Assembly: GCA_958510875.1 (NCBI GenBank)
Contig: OY294068.1
Location: 84,848,043 to 84,912,042 of the forward strand
DNA length: 64,000 bases
Direction: 5' to 3'
DNA from: Endomychus coccineus
Lineage: Eukaryota; Arthropoda; Insecta; Coleoptera; Endomychidae
Each line of letters opens with the position of its first letter. Position 1 is the first letter of the stretch. A model generated the notes under the pieces. It ran no database searches, was not told where the DNA came from, and was given only the letters and a program-made list of their open reading frames with translations. Shown here in pieces: positions 35,770 to 47,611 of the stretch. The translations under genes and the position numbers were made by a program.

Positions 35770-36045
35770 AGTTAAATTATTGTACCTGCTAATCTCGCAG
35801 TGCATCCAATTTCATTCATACTGAGATCCCTAGAACGCACATACGATATCAACATGACTTATACAAGATCAACAGTTTCTTTGTTTCAGCGTAATTTGCA
35901 AGAATAACAAGTTTATTTATTCAATTTTTATGAGTCAATCTTGATATAACTTGTAACTAGTTAACAACTACTTGACTACACATATATTTTCTACGTAATT
36001 TTATAAAATAAAAATTTTACACTTCACACTAGTCCGAGTTATTAC
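35770..36045 (+). repeat. LTR of an errantivirus-like element
   Basis: About 276 bp ending ...CGAGTTATTAC immediately before a primer-binding site. It starts near AGTTAAATTATTG, the AGT...-type start used by errantiviruses. An AT-rich ATAAAATAAAA stretch at 36003-36013 may be a poly(A) signal. The left boundary is inferred. No pol follows, so this is a 5' LTR with leader only. Confidence 0.6.
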
Positions 36046-36057
36046 TGGCGCAGTCGG
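36046..36057 (+). promoter_or_regulatory. tRNA primer-binding site
   Basis: TGGCGCAGTCGG matches the serine-tRNA primer-binding site used by 17.6/297/ZAM-type elements and directly abuts the LTR. Confidence 0.75.
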
Positions 36058-37650
36058 AAGGAAAGTTACGAAGAATAATTCGAGGATCATTTTCTCTATT
36101 TCTATAGTAGAGTGACTATCTGGAAGTGCCTGCATTTCGGCAAAGATAACTGTGGTCATCTGGTCGTACCAGGCAATATCAATCCGTCAAGGACCCCTAG
36201 CTGAATTCGATGAATACGATAGTAGTTCTGTAAGTCCTTACTTTCATATGCCAGACTCTTTTACTCTTATTCTTTGCGCGGGCGTAGTGAGGGTTTTGCG
36301 AAGGTTCCATTACAACTCAAGGCCTGCTTTCACTTACTCTGCTCGAGTATACCATGCACGATAATTAATTTTGCTAATAATCAGTGCATGACTAGCCGTT
36401 TCAATAACAGTCACATGACCATTTGTTCATAAGGCTATAATGAGAAAATAACCAGATTGGACCGCTTGCTTAGAAATTGTTGTTTCTGAGCTTCCTTGTG
36501 CTTCCCCCGGGTCGGAATGAATTATTATTTTACAGAGAACGTGAAATATCAATGTAGGTATGTTCAAGCTATAAATAAATTATTGGGAAGTTCCGTGTTT
36601 TTATCTAAAAAGACTTTCTGCAACAGCAATTAAGTTGCCAAGAAGTAACCAAGTATTAATTGCAATCAGCGCCTGCAATTTTTCCATTATTCAGTCTGCC
36701 CTATTAACTCCTGGTTACATACCTCACTGAGACTACCCTGGGACAAGGCTATCCGTAGATACGCTTTGTGATACGGGCCCTAACAAAAGCCCTCAACGAG
36801 GAGTATACCTTGACAAAATATCTGGTGCCTGAGAAACCAGCATAAAAGTCAATAGGATTCAGATCTGGTAGACTTGAAGGAGTATTGAAGCCGTAAAAAG
36901 TAATTATCGCCAAAAGTAGCAAGGTACGTCACAACTTTATAGACATGTGGCTTTGCTTAATGTTTCATTTTTGTTCTTGTGACTCGTTCAGTATTTTGTG
37001 GAATTATCCTGATTTTTCTGCCATTTCATTAATCACGGAAATTACAAAATGTGCGTAAAGGACAGGTTTGCCAATATTTTTTGGATGCAAACCTTAGGTA
37101 CTTATGAGCTGTAGTGTTTAGAATAGTAGACTCGTTTGCTTTGCCATGTTTCAAACCTCATTTGATTCGATACCTATCGGTTTTTTTCGAGCCAAATATT
37201 ACCGATAATTTGAAATTTCACCGAAAAATATGAAAACTCTGATTTTTCAAGTTTTGAAAAAATCTTTCATTTCTGATATGGGAATATCAGCATCGAATCC
37301 ACTTGTGAAATGAGGGTTGTCATGTGAAAATATTGAATTACAGAATATTCGAGAAAGCGAGATTCGGCGTGAATTCTCGAGCAACCTATATCAAGTTCTG
37401 AAGAGATTAAAAAATTCAAGGAAGTATAGGTCTTTGGGCAAATTAGAAAATATTTGGCCTAACTCACTCGGATTTCGAAAAATTATTTTTTTATGGATGC
37501 ATGTGGCAAAATTTCGGAGGAATTGAAATACCCCTGAAATGGATCACTAGACGAAGTAGTCTATCTTGCATAACGTTTTATTGGAATTCATCGTGGATCC
37601 TAAGTTGTGTTTCATCTCACGAATAACGTCATATATATCTGAAAATATTT
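36058..37650. other. leader of the LTR element, then unrecognised DNA
   Basis: About 200 bp after the primer site is probably retroelement leader. Beyond it I recognise no domain. The open frame at 36152-36364 has no clear family. Confidence 0.3.
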
Positions 37651-37659
37651 TAGCAGATA

Positions 37660-38716
37660 CTAGCTCTTGGGAAATCACCCGTATACAAAGCTTCATGAAA
37701 CTTCTTCAAACCACTTATTACAGACCCACATCAGTATATGCACAGATAGCAAGGCAGCCCTTACTGCACTGAGTAGCATGAGAGTAAGATCTAAGCTGAT
37801 GTGGGAGTGCATCAACATTCTAAATAACTTTGGCAGAAACAGAGGCTAGCTTATCATAACTTCTTCAAACCACTTATTACATACCCACATCAGTATATGC
37901 ACAGATAGCAAGGCAGCCCTTACTGCACTGAGTAGCATGAGAGTAAGATCTAAGCTGATGAGGGAGTGCATCAACATTCTAAATAACCTTGGCAGAAACA
38001 GAAGCTAGCTTATCATAACTTCTTCAAACCACTTATTACATACCCACATCAGTATATGCACAGATAGCAAGGCAGCCCTTACTGCACTGAGTAGCATGAG
38101 AGTAAGATCTAAGCTGATGTGGGAGTGCATCAACATTCTAAATAACCTTGGCAGAAACAGAGGCTAGCTTATCATATTGTGGATCCTCACGACCCTGCAA
38201 TATGGGGAAACAAAAAAGCCGATGAGCTTGTAAAATTGGTGGCTACAGAATCCTTAATATGTCCCGAATCAGCGGTGGTCATTTCGGAGAGTAGCATCAA
38301 ACAAACGATTCACTGCTGGGTCAAAACCCAACACTCGGAGATGTCGAAACTAGTGAACAATTGCAGGCAGTCAAAAGCACTGAATGGACCGCCATAAGGG
38401 AAGACTGGTGTCAGCAAGCGAGGAACATGTTTGGAATCAATGGCAAACTGGTGACACAGATACTGACAGGACATGGACCGTTCAACTATCATATTCACAA
38501 GATAAATCTTAGCGATTTTCCTCTGTGCAGGTGGTGCCAACGTAAAAGCGAAACATAAATGCACGTTCTATGCAGGTGCCTAACACTGATCCCACCAAGA
38601 TGCAGAACACTGTCGGTAGAGCTATGCAACGCTGAGAAGATCCCGAAACTAGATACGAAGATGGTGTTGCACCTCCTCAGGGCATTAACCACCTACCCGG
38701 TCCCGAATGAGAATTG
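37660..38716 (+). pseudogene. LINE RNase H domain and C-terminal zinc tail, with tandem triplication
   Basis: RNase H of an I/Jockey-type LINE. The segment SICTDSKAALTALSSMRVR (catalytic Asp) occurs three times because of a tandem duplication. Next comes a decayed HxGI region, then IWGNKKADELVKL (final catalytic Asp, ~38201). The tail ITGHGPFNYHIHKINLSDFP has the closing zinc cluster CRWCQRKSET, then HVLCRCLTLIPP in another frame (38453-38590). The RT and endonuclease parts are absent, so this is a 3' fragment. Confidence 0.85.
37699..38175 (+). repeat. three tandem copies of a 159-bp unit within an RNase H domain
   Basis: The units 37699-37857, 37858-38016 and 38017-38175 are nearly identical, each starting AACTTCTTCAAACCACTTAT. 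The length equals 53 codons, so the frame is kept, yet each copy carries the same TAG near its end (AGGCTAGCTT or AAGCTAGCTT). The stop therefore predates the duplication. Confidence 0.92.
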
Positions 38717-39381
38717 AGAAAAACAAAGTTATTATTAGACGAGATATTGACGGATTCGATTTTTCTTAGAAGATCTATTGAGTTTTCCATGCTGTGTGTA
38801 AGTTTCATAATAGAATTATCCAATCTGAGTTGTTATGTTCTAGTTGGGATATTGATGTAGGAAAAGTCGGATCCAATAGGACAATTTTTTATTAATCAAT
38901 ATAATATAGGTGCTCGTGGGTTCATATCTGTACGTTGGAATATTTATGATTTTGTAAATAGAACTTCAATTCCCGAAAGAATTTTTTTTATATATGCCAA
39001 ACATTATTGATTATATTTAATGAATATGAAAGATGCTTTAGAAAAAAAAAGGTTCCATATTTGCGGATAATTTTTTGATGATAATCATTCTATCCCTGGA
39101 ATAAACCCAAAAACAATACCCTACTTCTTAATGATTAAACAGATCTAATTTATTCACTGTTATTTGAATCTATGTAATGAATTTATTCCACGAATTATTT
39201 TACTGATTAGCTTCTATACACTGATGTTATCAACAATTCGTCATTATAAGAATGTGATAACCCAACATGTAATCCTTTAGTAATACTCTCCTGAGTTGAT
39301 GAATGACCGACCTCAGTAATCCGTTGCTACCTATCTATAAGTATCTATACATAGTGTGATAGTATCTATATATTATATATA
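38717..39381. other. AT-rich DNA, nothing recognised
   Basis: Probable LINE 3' remnant followed by low-complexity TA-rich sequence (39340-39380). Confidence 0.25.
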
Positions 39382-40960
39382 GTGTGATAGAATTAGCTTT
39401 TTGGAGTTTTTAATTCTGAGTTTGAGAGAAAAATTTGCCTTGAGTAGATAATTATGATACAAATTGAAGAAACTAAAATCGAACACTTTTTGATCATCGC
39501 AAATGGTCCAAAAAAATTGGTAAGAATGGCCAAAACCTGTTTTTCGCGTCGGACATCGTCGAATCGAGTTAAAAAAAGAGCTTTCTATAAGCTTATGCGC
39601 CGTAAAATGACAGAAAAATGAGTGCGAATTAACCCGATTGGTCCAGCGGTGACACCGCAAATTGCAAAACACCATTGATTGATCTTTCTTGAAAGTTGCT
39701 GAAACAATTATTTTAAATAATGATATTTCGTGCGCTTCGCTGTGCGGCGCGCGTGGAAGGTAGAGCCGCCGCGCTAGGCCATGCCCACTCTCCGCAGCTC
39801 GGCTCCGGCGTTTTCGAGCGTATGGGTTCAAAATGCTAACGCTCGTAAAAAACAACAATATCTCGGAAACCCTCTCTCGGAAATCGTTTTTTTTTTAATC
39901 CGTACTACCGTTCAATAATATTATTATTCTGTCTCTTGATAATTACTCCCGTCCTATTGTAATGTGTATTAATAATTTAATTGAATAATAAAAAATTATG
40001 AAACTACCATCACTCTCCAACAATATTATAATAACATTGCTTGGTATTACAACATTTTGGAACTGAAGTAAATAACAAAATATTTTGAAATATTTTTCAT
40101 GCTATAAGTAAGAGCATTTTCGTATATTACTACTTACCTTCAATTTTTTAGTACAATATGTACTAAATACGTTTCATCAATGTCACTTTTCAAATTTTCT
40201 GTATTATTTTCATCGTTATTTGATATATCACAATAAAAAATATGTTAAAATACCATACACATTCGAAAATAGCGAATAAATAGTAATAATGAATAGATCG
40301 AATAGCGAATCTTAATATTATTGAATGGTAGTACGGATTAAAATAATTGTTGCAGCAACTTTTACGGAAGATAAGGAGTTGAAAATTTGGTAAGTTGTTC
40401 ATTAACTATTGGAAAAGATGATCCCGTAAAAAATAGCGCACTACCGCATCACAACTTTTTTAGGGCCATCTTACAAAAGTACTTTTTTTTGCATTAAGCT
40501 GCAGTTTGCAAAAAGTATACATCCGCTCTTGCTGAAATTTCTATGTGTGTGGTATTTGGTATCCACAGAAGCCACAACCTATCAAAATTTCAGCTCTTAA
40601 TCTTTGAACGAACAAGAATTATGAATTTTTGAAATTTCGAACAAAATCGATTTTTTTTTTTGCAATTTGCGAGGTCACCACTGGATCAATCGGGTTTATC
40701 CGTAGCTCATTTTTTCCGTCTTTTTACGGCGCATAATCCTCTCAAAAGATTCTCCTTTTCAATTCAATCCGATGATGTCCGACGCAAAAACCCGGTTTTG
40801 GCCATTTTTACCTTTTTTTCGACCATTTGCAATGATTAAAAAGTGGTGTTCGATTTTAGTTCCTTCAATTTGTATCATGATTATCTACTCAAGGCAATTT
40901 TTTTCTCCGAACTCAGAATTATGCTAAGATTACTGAAATTTTTTGCTAATTCTATCACAC
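39382..40960. mobile_element. long foldback transposon 3 (arms ~300 bp, with inner inverted repeat)
   Basis: The left end GTGTGATAGAATTAGC (39382) is matched by the inverse at 40960, and both are flanked by TA. Outer arms are 39382-39690 and 40665-40960. A second, inner inverted repeat of 28 bp with one mismatch pairs 39896-39923 with 40313-40340. Between the outer and inner left arms sits a GC-rich patch (39720-39800). No transposase is visible. Confidence 0.8.
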
Positions 40961-41006
40961 TAATAGTTGAAGTTATGTATTTTAATTTTATTTGAGCACC
41001 GTCGGA

Positions 41007-42430
41007 ATGACAGTTGAGGTCGTGATGCCGAACAAGGCACGCGGTTTGACTTGCGGTAAATGCGAGCGTAAAGTGGATCGCTATGACGATACAATTAGTT
41101 GTGTTACGTGTCAGAATTCTTTTCATCTTGATTGTGTCAAGATTCCTGTATCTGTATATCATCAGATGACTAGCGATTTTGAAATTTCTTCATGGCTATG
41201 TGATAGATGTTCTCCGGTGGATAGTGTTTCAATTAGTCAAACTGAGAACTGTGAAGACTCATTAAACAAGAGTGGCACAGAGGCTGTAAAGTGTACCTTT
41301 TGCTGCGACCTCGTCATTCCAGGCGATTGTGTCGAGTGCTGTAATAACACTTGCAGGGCCGTGTTACATAACAATTGCCATGATAAGATTTCTACCGTTG
41401 TCATGTTAAACAAGCACAATTGGCTGTGTAGGCAGTGCATACCTAATGATATACCCGATATTTCAGTGGAACTTCGTCTAGTTCGTAAAGAAAATGAATG
41501 TTTGAAACGGGAAATGTCTTTGTTAAATTCTTTGTATGAGGAAGTGAAATATTCCAGCGATTTGCAGAGGGAAAAAATTCATCATATGGAGATATCTTTT
41601 TCGAAGTCTGATAAGCCGCCTGTCGATAATGAGTCACCGCCTGTTGCTCCTACATACAGTCAGGTCACAGAGAGTATTTTTGCCGCAAATAAGGATCGAT
41701 CAGTTCTGCTTATGAAGTCAGTGAATAGTTCGGTTTCTAATGATCAAGTAGAAAGACAGGTGAAGTCAAACGTTTCATCGTCCCGTGATGTTAAAGTTGT
41801 TGGTACAAGGCGAATTAAGGATGGCATTCTTGTGAATTGTGATGGGGATGCGTCGTTACAGAAACTGAAGGATGCGTTATTGCAAAATGATGGTTTACGT
41901 GGTTGTACTTTTAGCGTACCTAAGAAACTTTCTCCTAGATTAATACTTATGAGATGGAAACTGAGGTTGCGGATGGTGAACAAATTTTGTGTGACATTAT
42001 TGAAAGGAATGATTTGAATTGTGGGGTGGATGATGTCAGGGTTGTATCTAAACTACGAACTCGGAGTGGCGTCAATGTTATTCTGGAGACTAGTCCTCAG
42101 ATCTTTAATATGATTAAATCTTGTGGTTTCCTCTATGTACGCTGCGGGAGATGTGTTGCTAAGGTGCATCTGTCTGTGGTCCGTTGTTACAAGTGTTCGA
42201 TGTATGGCCATACTCAATCAAACTGTCGAGGAAATATAGTATGTCCAGTGTGTGCTGGAGATCACCATAGGAAGGATTGCAACTCCCAAGCCAAATGTTG
42301 TATTAATTGTAAGTCTCATATCGAAAAATTTAGAACTGACATACCTACGGATCATACTGTGTTTGATTCAGCCTGTCGATGTTATTGGCTTGCAATTGAA
42401 CGATTAAAGGAAAGAACTAATTATGGTTAA
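41007..42430 (+). pseudogene. LINE ORF1: two PHD-type zinc fingers, coiled coil, C-terminal zinc knuckles (one frameshift)
   Basis: The first frame (ATG 41007 or 41025, to 42017) has a PHD finger CGKCERKVDRYDDTISCVTC...WLCDRC, spelled over residues ~15-70. A second Cys/His cluster CTFCCDLVIPGDCVECC...WLCRQC follows, then a charged helical stretch (LRLVRKENECLKREMSLL). The second frame (41954-42430) carries CCHC knuckles: CYKCSMYGHTQSNCRG, CPVCAGDHHRKDC and CCINC. One missing base near 41948 explains the change of frame. The protein would bind element RNA. PHD fingers in ORF1 are known in some CR1/Jockey-group LINEs. Confidence 0.85.
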
Positions 42431-42436
42431 TGCTGC

Positions 42437-45225
42437 CCAATAATTTTTATCTGTGTGCCATCTTAATGTTAGATCGCTTTTCACTGGCTTTGATAGTTTT
42501 GTCAATTTAGTTGCAGGTGGAGATTTTAGTATCATATGCGTGTCGGAAACATGATTGAACGAGTCTATACCGACGAATGTGGTAGGTATACCAGGTTACA
42601 GATTTTTTAGAAAAGACCGTATGGGGCGGGGAGGTGGCTTGGGTTGTTACGTTAAGCATGGATTGAATGCGACATTAGTTTCTGATGACTTCTTGACTAC
42701 AGAGGGTATAGAGGATTTGTGGCTCAAGGTTTCGGTTGGAAAGCTTACTGTTTTGCTAGGTGTTGTATACAAGGCTCCCAAAACTTCAACTTGTTCGTTT
42801 ATTGAGCACATGGATAGTATTATGTCTTTCGTTTCACCTCAGTTTGACGATATTATTGTGACGGGTGACGTAAACATTGATCACTTTTTGAATAACCCAC
42901 TTGGTCAATGCATGGTTTCCTATGGTCTTAGTCAAATAATTTCAGAACCCACGCGCATTACGCCAACAACAGAAAAATTGATTGATGTTATGTATGTTTC
43001 GGAGAAGATCGCTATTACAGAGTCTGGTACATTAAACGCAGATCTTATATCGGATCACAGGCTGGTATTTCTCATAGTCAGATGTGAATTGCCTCGTATA
43101 AAGCCTAAGGTTGTATACTATCGGGATTTTAGGCGCTTTAGCCTTAGCGACTTTCAGTCCGATTTATGTCTTGCGGACTGGGATGCCATTTTCTATGAGA
43201 CAGACATTGATCGTAAAGTGGAACGACTCAATTATAATTTACTAACGCTTTTTGATAAGCATGGTCCATTTAAATCTGCTCTTATCACAAAACCTTATGC
43301 TCCTTGGATAACGGATACCATTAAGCAAATGATGAAGTTGAGAGATAGAGCTCAGAGCAAATATAGAGCTACTAAACAAATAAAAGACTGGATTTTCTAT
43401 AAGCAGTTACGTAACTTCACATTGGGAGCAATTAGAAGAGAAAAAATTGCCTACTTGAACCACCTTGATGGGGAGAAAGATACTAAACAGCTATGGAGAG
43501 CTTTGGGTAACCTCAAGATTGAATATACTCGTACAGCAGACATACCGGCTAGCTTAAGTCATCCTGAGGAAATTAATAATTACTTTTGTTCTGTGTTTAT
43601 CCCTCCAGATAACTGTCCCAACATGGTTAATAGCTTGCAAGGTAGAAAATATGATGCCCAATATTCTTTCAATTTTGTTCTTACGACGCCAGATGAGGTT
43701 AGATCTGTTGTTCAAGGGATGGGTTCGGAAGTCTATGGTAGCGATGGGATAAATTCCAAGATGTTGAAACTATGTTTGCCCACTATTTGCTTACATTTGA
43801 CACATATAATTAATTTCTGCCTGGAGATAGGATTCATCCCGACCTTATGGAAACTTTCCATTGTGAAGCCCTTGCCTAAAGTCACTGATCCTGGGTCATA
43901 TTCCGATTTAAGACCAATAAGCATTATACCACTATGTGGTAAAGTCCTGGAAAAGATTCTATACAGACAGATTCACACATATATTACTGAAGTGGGAATT
44001 GTTTCGGATCTGCAATCTGGTTTTAGAACGGGCCACAGTACGGTAACAGTCTTGGCTAATATTGTGGATGATATTGTGAGAAGTAATGACCAAGGACATG
44101 CATCTGCATTGGTATCATTAGATTTCTCGAAAGCCTTTGATACGCTGGACCACTCCCTTCTAGTAGCCAAGTTGAGGTTTTATGGTTTCAGCGATACAGT
44201 TTGTAATTTTTTTATGTCTTATCTTTGTGAGAGGACATAGGTTGTTGAATGCAGGGGTGAAAGGTCTTCGGTTCGTTATATTATCTCTGGGGTTCCGCAG
44301 GGTTCTGTGCTTGGTCCCTTATTGTTTCTGATTTATACGACCGATATGTTTGAAAGTATTCGCCAGTCTAAGATGCAGATGTTTGCGGATGACACTCAGA
44401 TTCGGTCTGTCTTTTTACCTGGGGACGTTATACATGCTGCTTCTGCTTTAAATCGTGACTTGGCTTCTATTTCTGTTTATGCGCGTGAAAACAATCTTAA
44501 ATTGAATCCAAAAAAGTGCATGTATATGGTATTTTGTCCCAGGAACCGCAGGACTCATATTCTGCAGAACTTTGAGTTGATGATAGATGGTGAGCTTATT
44601 AAGTACGTAGAGACTGGGATAAATTTAGGCGTTATTTTTGACACTAACTTGAGATTTAGAGAGCATGTCTCATATGTTGTGAAAAAGACTATCTTGCACT
44701 TAAATTGATGTACTCAAACTACCATATTATTAACTTCAAAATGCGAAAAAAAATTTTTGAGTGTTTAGTAATTCCACTACTTCATTATTGCAATGTGGTA
44801 TATTTCCCCTGTTTGGACAAACTATGCAAGTATCGTTTGCAGAAGATTGTTAATTCATGTGCTCGATTTGTATTTGGTTTTGCAAAGTTTGACCACATCT
44901 CACATAAGATAAAGGAGCTCAGATGGCTTAGGGTTGACCAGTTATACAGTTACCACTTCTCAATGTTTGTTTGTAAATTGTTGTCTACCTCGTCACCACT
45001 TTACTTGAGACATTAGCTTACTTTCAGACAGGATGTGCATGATCTTCATTTGAGACATGTAAATACACTTTCCTAGCCTAGAATTCGTTCTTCCATGTTT
45101 CGTAGATCGTTTTCGTACAATGCGCCGGTAATATTTAATAAGTACAGCATGAAAACTTGTCAGTGAAGAGCTTTCGTTCGAGGCTTAGAGACAGAATTTT
45201 TTCGGAGGGCTGAGAGTGTGTTCTC
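42437..45225 (+). pseudogene. LINE ORF2: apurinic endonuclease + reverse transcriptase
   Basis: The endonuclease starts HLNVRSLFTGFDSF, contains ICVSET, then FFRKDRMGRGGG, TGDVNIDHF and LISDHRLV (the catalytic SDH). The RT has LRPISIIPLCGKVLEKILYR, SGFRTGHSTV, VSLDFSKAFDTLDHSLL (motif A), ISGVPQGSVLGPLLFLI (motif B) and MQMFADDTQI (FADD). The C-terminal tail resembles CNVVYFPCLDKLCKYRLQKI and LRWLRVDQLYSYH. Only a few lesions break it: a TGA at 42552, a TAG at 44238, a frameshift near 44700 and stops after 45014. No RNase H is present. The retained motifs suggest a fairly recent copy. Confidence 0.92.
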
Positions 45226-45393
45226 ATTGCTCGTCATCATACTGGATCGTCATTTTCTTTCTTGTTTGTATTAATTTAATTAAGGCTCAGGTTTAGAATT
45301 TGTATGTATTATTTTGCTCGTCTGGGGGGTCAAGTTGAGTAGCTTATGCTAGATCTTCGCCTCTCATTAGAGTATTTCTATTCTCAATAAAGT

Positions 45394-45395
45394 TA

Positions 45396-45437
<42 letters not shown>

Positions 45438-45438
45438 C
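45394..45438 (+). repeat. (ATT)n LINE 3' tail
   Basis: An ATT trinucleotide run follows CAATAAAGTTAT directly. Such simple-repeat tails end CR1/L2-like LINEs. Confidence 0.85.
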
Positions 45439-46149
45439 ATTAATAACGCAGAAACTCGAGTAACGAAGTTATCAACGTAGTTCAATGTTACGATATGTAT
45501 AAGATCACAAATTATATAGTTAAGGGTGAAACGACGAAATAAAATAATAGGTATCAACTGTAACGGATTAACAATGCGAGTCTATTTAAACATTTATATT
45601 GATGTGGAAAATACCGTGGTTTACCCAAAATATGGATTAATACTAATTTATTCCGAGCGAAAAAATGTACGATCAGTAGAAGCGAGATTTCAACATGTTA
45701 TAGAGAATCAAGCCAAATATGAGCTTTCCAACGCTATAGGTTGATCTCTTCCTCTAATAGAAAATTATCTTCTCATGATGGAACCTGAATTTATGCGACA
45801 AAAGAAATTTTTAAGAAGATGAAATTCACCTAATACAAAGAGTTCTTGTACCTTGAGTGAATCACATTCCATTTTAAAAATCTGTATATATCGATAACCA
45901 CTTATGAAGGTGGCATTGTTTAAGTTTTAAGTGATTTTTTCGAGATATGAAAAATACAAAATAGCACTGTGTGGCTACGTCAACATATGCCTGTTCAAAA
46001 AATGTAATAATTCAAACAAATTTCTGGACATTGAAAATTTTTTACTTAATTTAAACAGAAGGTATAACAATATAACCAGGGTAACAAAAAAACGCAGACA
46101 CTTATTGATAACATTCTTATAAATTGTGGAAATGACTCAAGGGGAGGAA
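45439..46149. other. AT-rich DNA, nothing recognised
   Basis: Open frames of 60-72 codons (45526-45744, 45931-46122) have no family resemblance. Confidence 0.3.
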
Positions 46150-46169
46150 TCTCTCTCTCACCCTCTCTC

Positions 46170-46242
<73 letters not shown>
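46150..46242. repeat. (CT)n microsatellite
   Basis: A CT dinucleotide tract with few interruptions. Serine/leucine- and arginine/glutamate-rich frames across it are artefacts. Confidence 0.95.
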
Positions 46243-46247
<5 letters not shown>

Positions 46248-46902
46248 ATCATCCCTCATCTTGATAATAATCACGTATGTCAAAATTTGGCTCAATCGGT
46301 TCATTTTTGAAATGAGGTATACCATAAATTTTAGAATACGTCTAAAATTAACAAAACAACATGAATATAGATCATGGATTACTATAGGAATCAATGTGTC
46401 CGGCAAGGGTAAAAAGAAAATTATATAAAGAAATTACATTGGGCATTAAAACAGTTTATAAGTACAAGCTGTACAGTAATATTTAGTAAACTGTTATGAA
46501 TGAAGAGTAAATTGGTAGCTTAAGCCACATAAGCCGGGTGAAAGCAAACATGAAGTCACCTGGAATATAGTCAATCCATACCTAGGTAGAAACAAAATTT
46601 CAAATAGCACCAAATAGAATGTGTTAGCTCATCTAGCTAGGAATTAAGAACTGAATAGAAGTACTCCAAAGACAAATATTGGGACTACTGGTGTTTCTAT
46701 TATATATCGATGATCTACGTGAAATATAACTATACAAATCATTGAATCAATCCATTTGTTATTATTCACTTGATATATACAATGTTATTCTTTGTTATAT
46801 AGTATCATTCAGGGGAAATACGCAAATTATAATCACCATTGTGATTGATAGTAAGTAGTAAGCCAAGAATATATGAATAAATAATGCGAATGTCATAAAT
46901 GA
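46243..46902. other. AT-rich DNA, nothing firmly recognised
   Basis: A short stretch near 46650-46730 (about 80 bp) may be a trace of a LINE RT (reads like LLVFLLYIDDL), too short to assign. Confidence 0.3.
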
Positions 46903-46985
46903 TTGACCAATTTCACGACGTTTCGGCAAAGTCGCATTTGCCATCTTCAGGTGATTCGACCGTAGAGTCTGAAAGATCTAGGCGA
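46903..46985 (-). repeat. Penelope-like element terminal fragment (second copy)
   Basis: It matches 11-72 almost base for base and keeps the 15-bp piece (TCTGAAAGATCTAGG) that the copy at 1-90 has lost. It ends near 46985 in unrelated sequence; there is no PLE body next to it. Confidence 0.85.
46913..46954 (-). ncRNA. hammerhead-ribozyme-like motif in PLE fragment
   Basis: On the minus strand: UCAC, CUGAAGA, U, stem GGCAAA/UUUGCC (6 bp, loop UGCGAC), GAAA, CGUC, GUGA. The stem is longer here than at 1642-1659, where one pairing base has changed. Confidence 0.5.
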
Positions 46986-47046
46986 ACCCGGGAATCCAGT
47001 TCTACACATTTCGTCCGCGAGAACCTAAGAAGAAACATATATATAT

Positions 47047-47307
47047 ACAGGGTGTCCTCGAACTGCGTGGCCAAAATAAAGCCGAAGATTCTTTGATTCG
47101 AAAAAAAGTTGGTGAGCCTTTTTACTTTTGCCTCAAGTGTCTTGTTTACCCGGTAGAGGGCTTCAAAATTGCAAAAATAATTGTTTTTTCGGTATAACTT
47201 GAGAACGTGATGGAAAACTTTTACAATATTTAGCAGGTGAGTTACTGTCAATAATGGTCATTTTTGAGAGTGGAGCACAGAGTCTTAGAGACCATAGAAA
47301 TGGCTCA
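47047..47307 (+). mobile_element. end fragment of another Tc1/mariner-type element
   Basis: ACAGGGTGTCCTCGAACTGC after a short TA run is a typical terminus of insect IS630/Tc1/mariner elements. Only about 260 bp remain before the complete mariner at 47308 begins. The rest is not seen on its far side. Confidence 0.45.
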
Positions 47308-47611
47308 AACTTGAGGATGTAACGGGAAAAGTGTCCAGAACTTTTTTGTGGTCGATGTAATTCAATCTATATTTTTTATGTGGACAGCTTATCTAATTTG
47401 AAAACTTTTCTTACTCTTAGAAAATTTTGATAAAATCAACGGATTAGCTTAAAAAAATAATTTTTGAGTCTCTGCAATTTTGGCTTACTAATTTTACTTG
47501 ATTAAAATACCTTAGTTGCCTTTGCTTTTCTAATGTCATTTTGGCATTTGGAGAATTTATTCTCAAAACTGTCAGTTTTTATTTTGCTTTCCGTAAAAAT
47601 TTTATAAAATT

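Noticed and set aside
37699..38175. CRISPR-like array
   Set aside because: Units are contiguous with no unique spacers and encode RNase H; the genome is eukaryotic.
46046..46428. Frames rich in Ser-Leu or Arg-Glu repeats
   Set aside because: Artefact of the (CT)n microsatellite.
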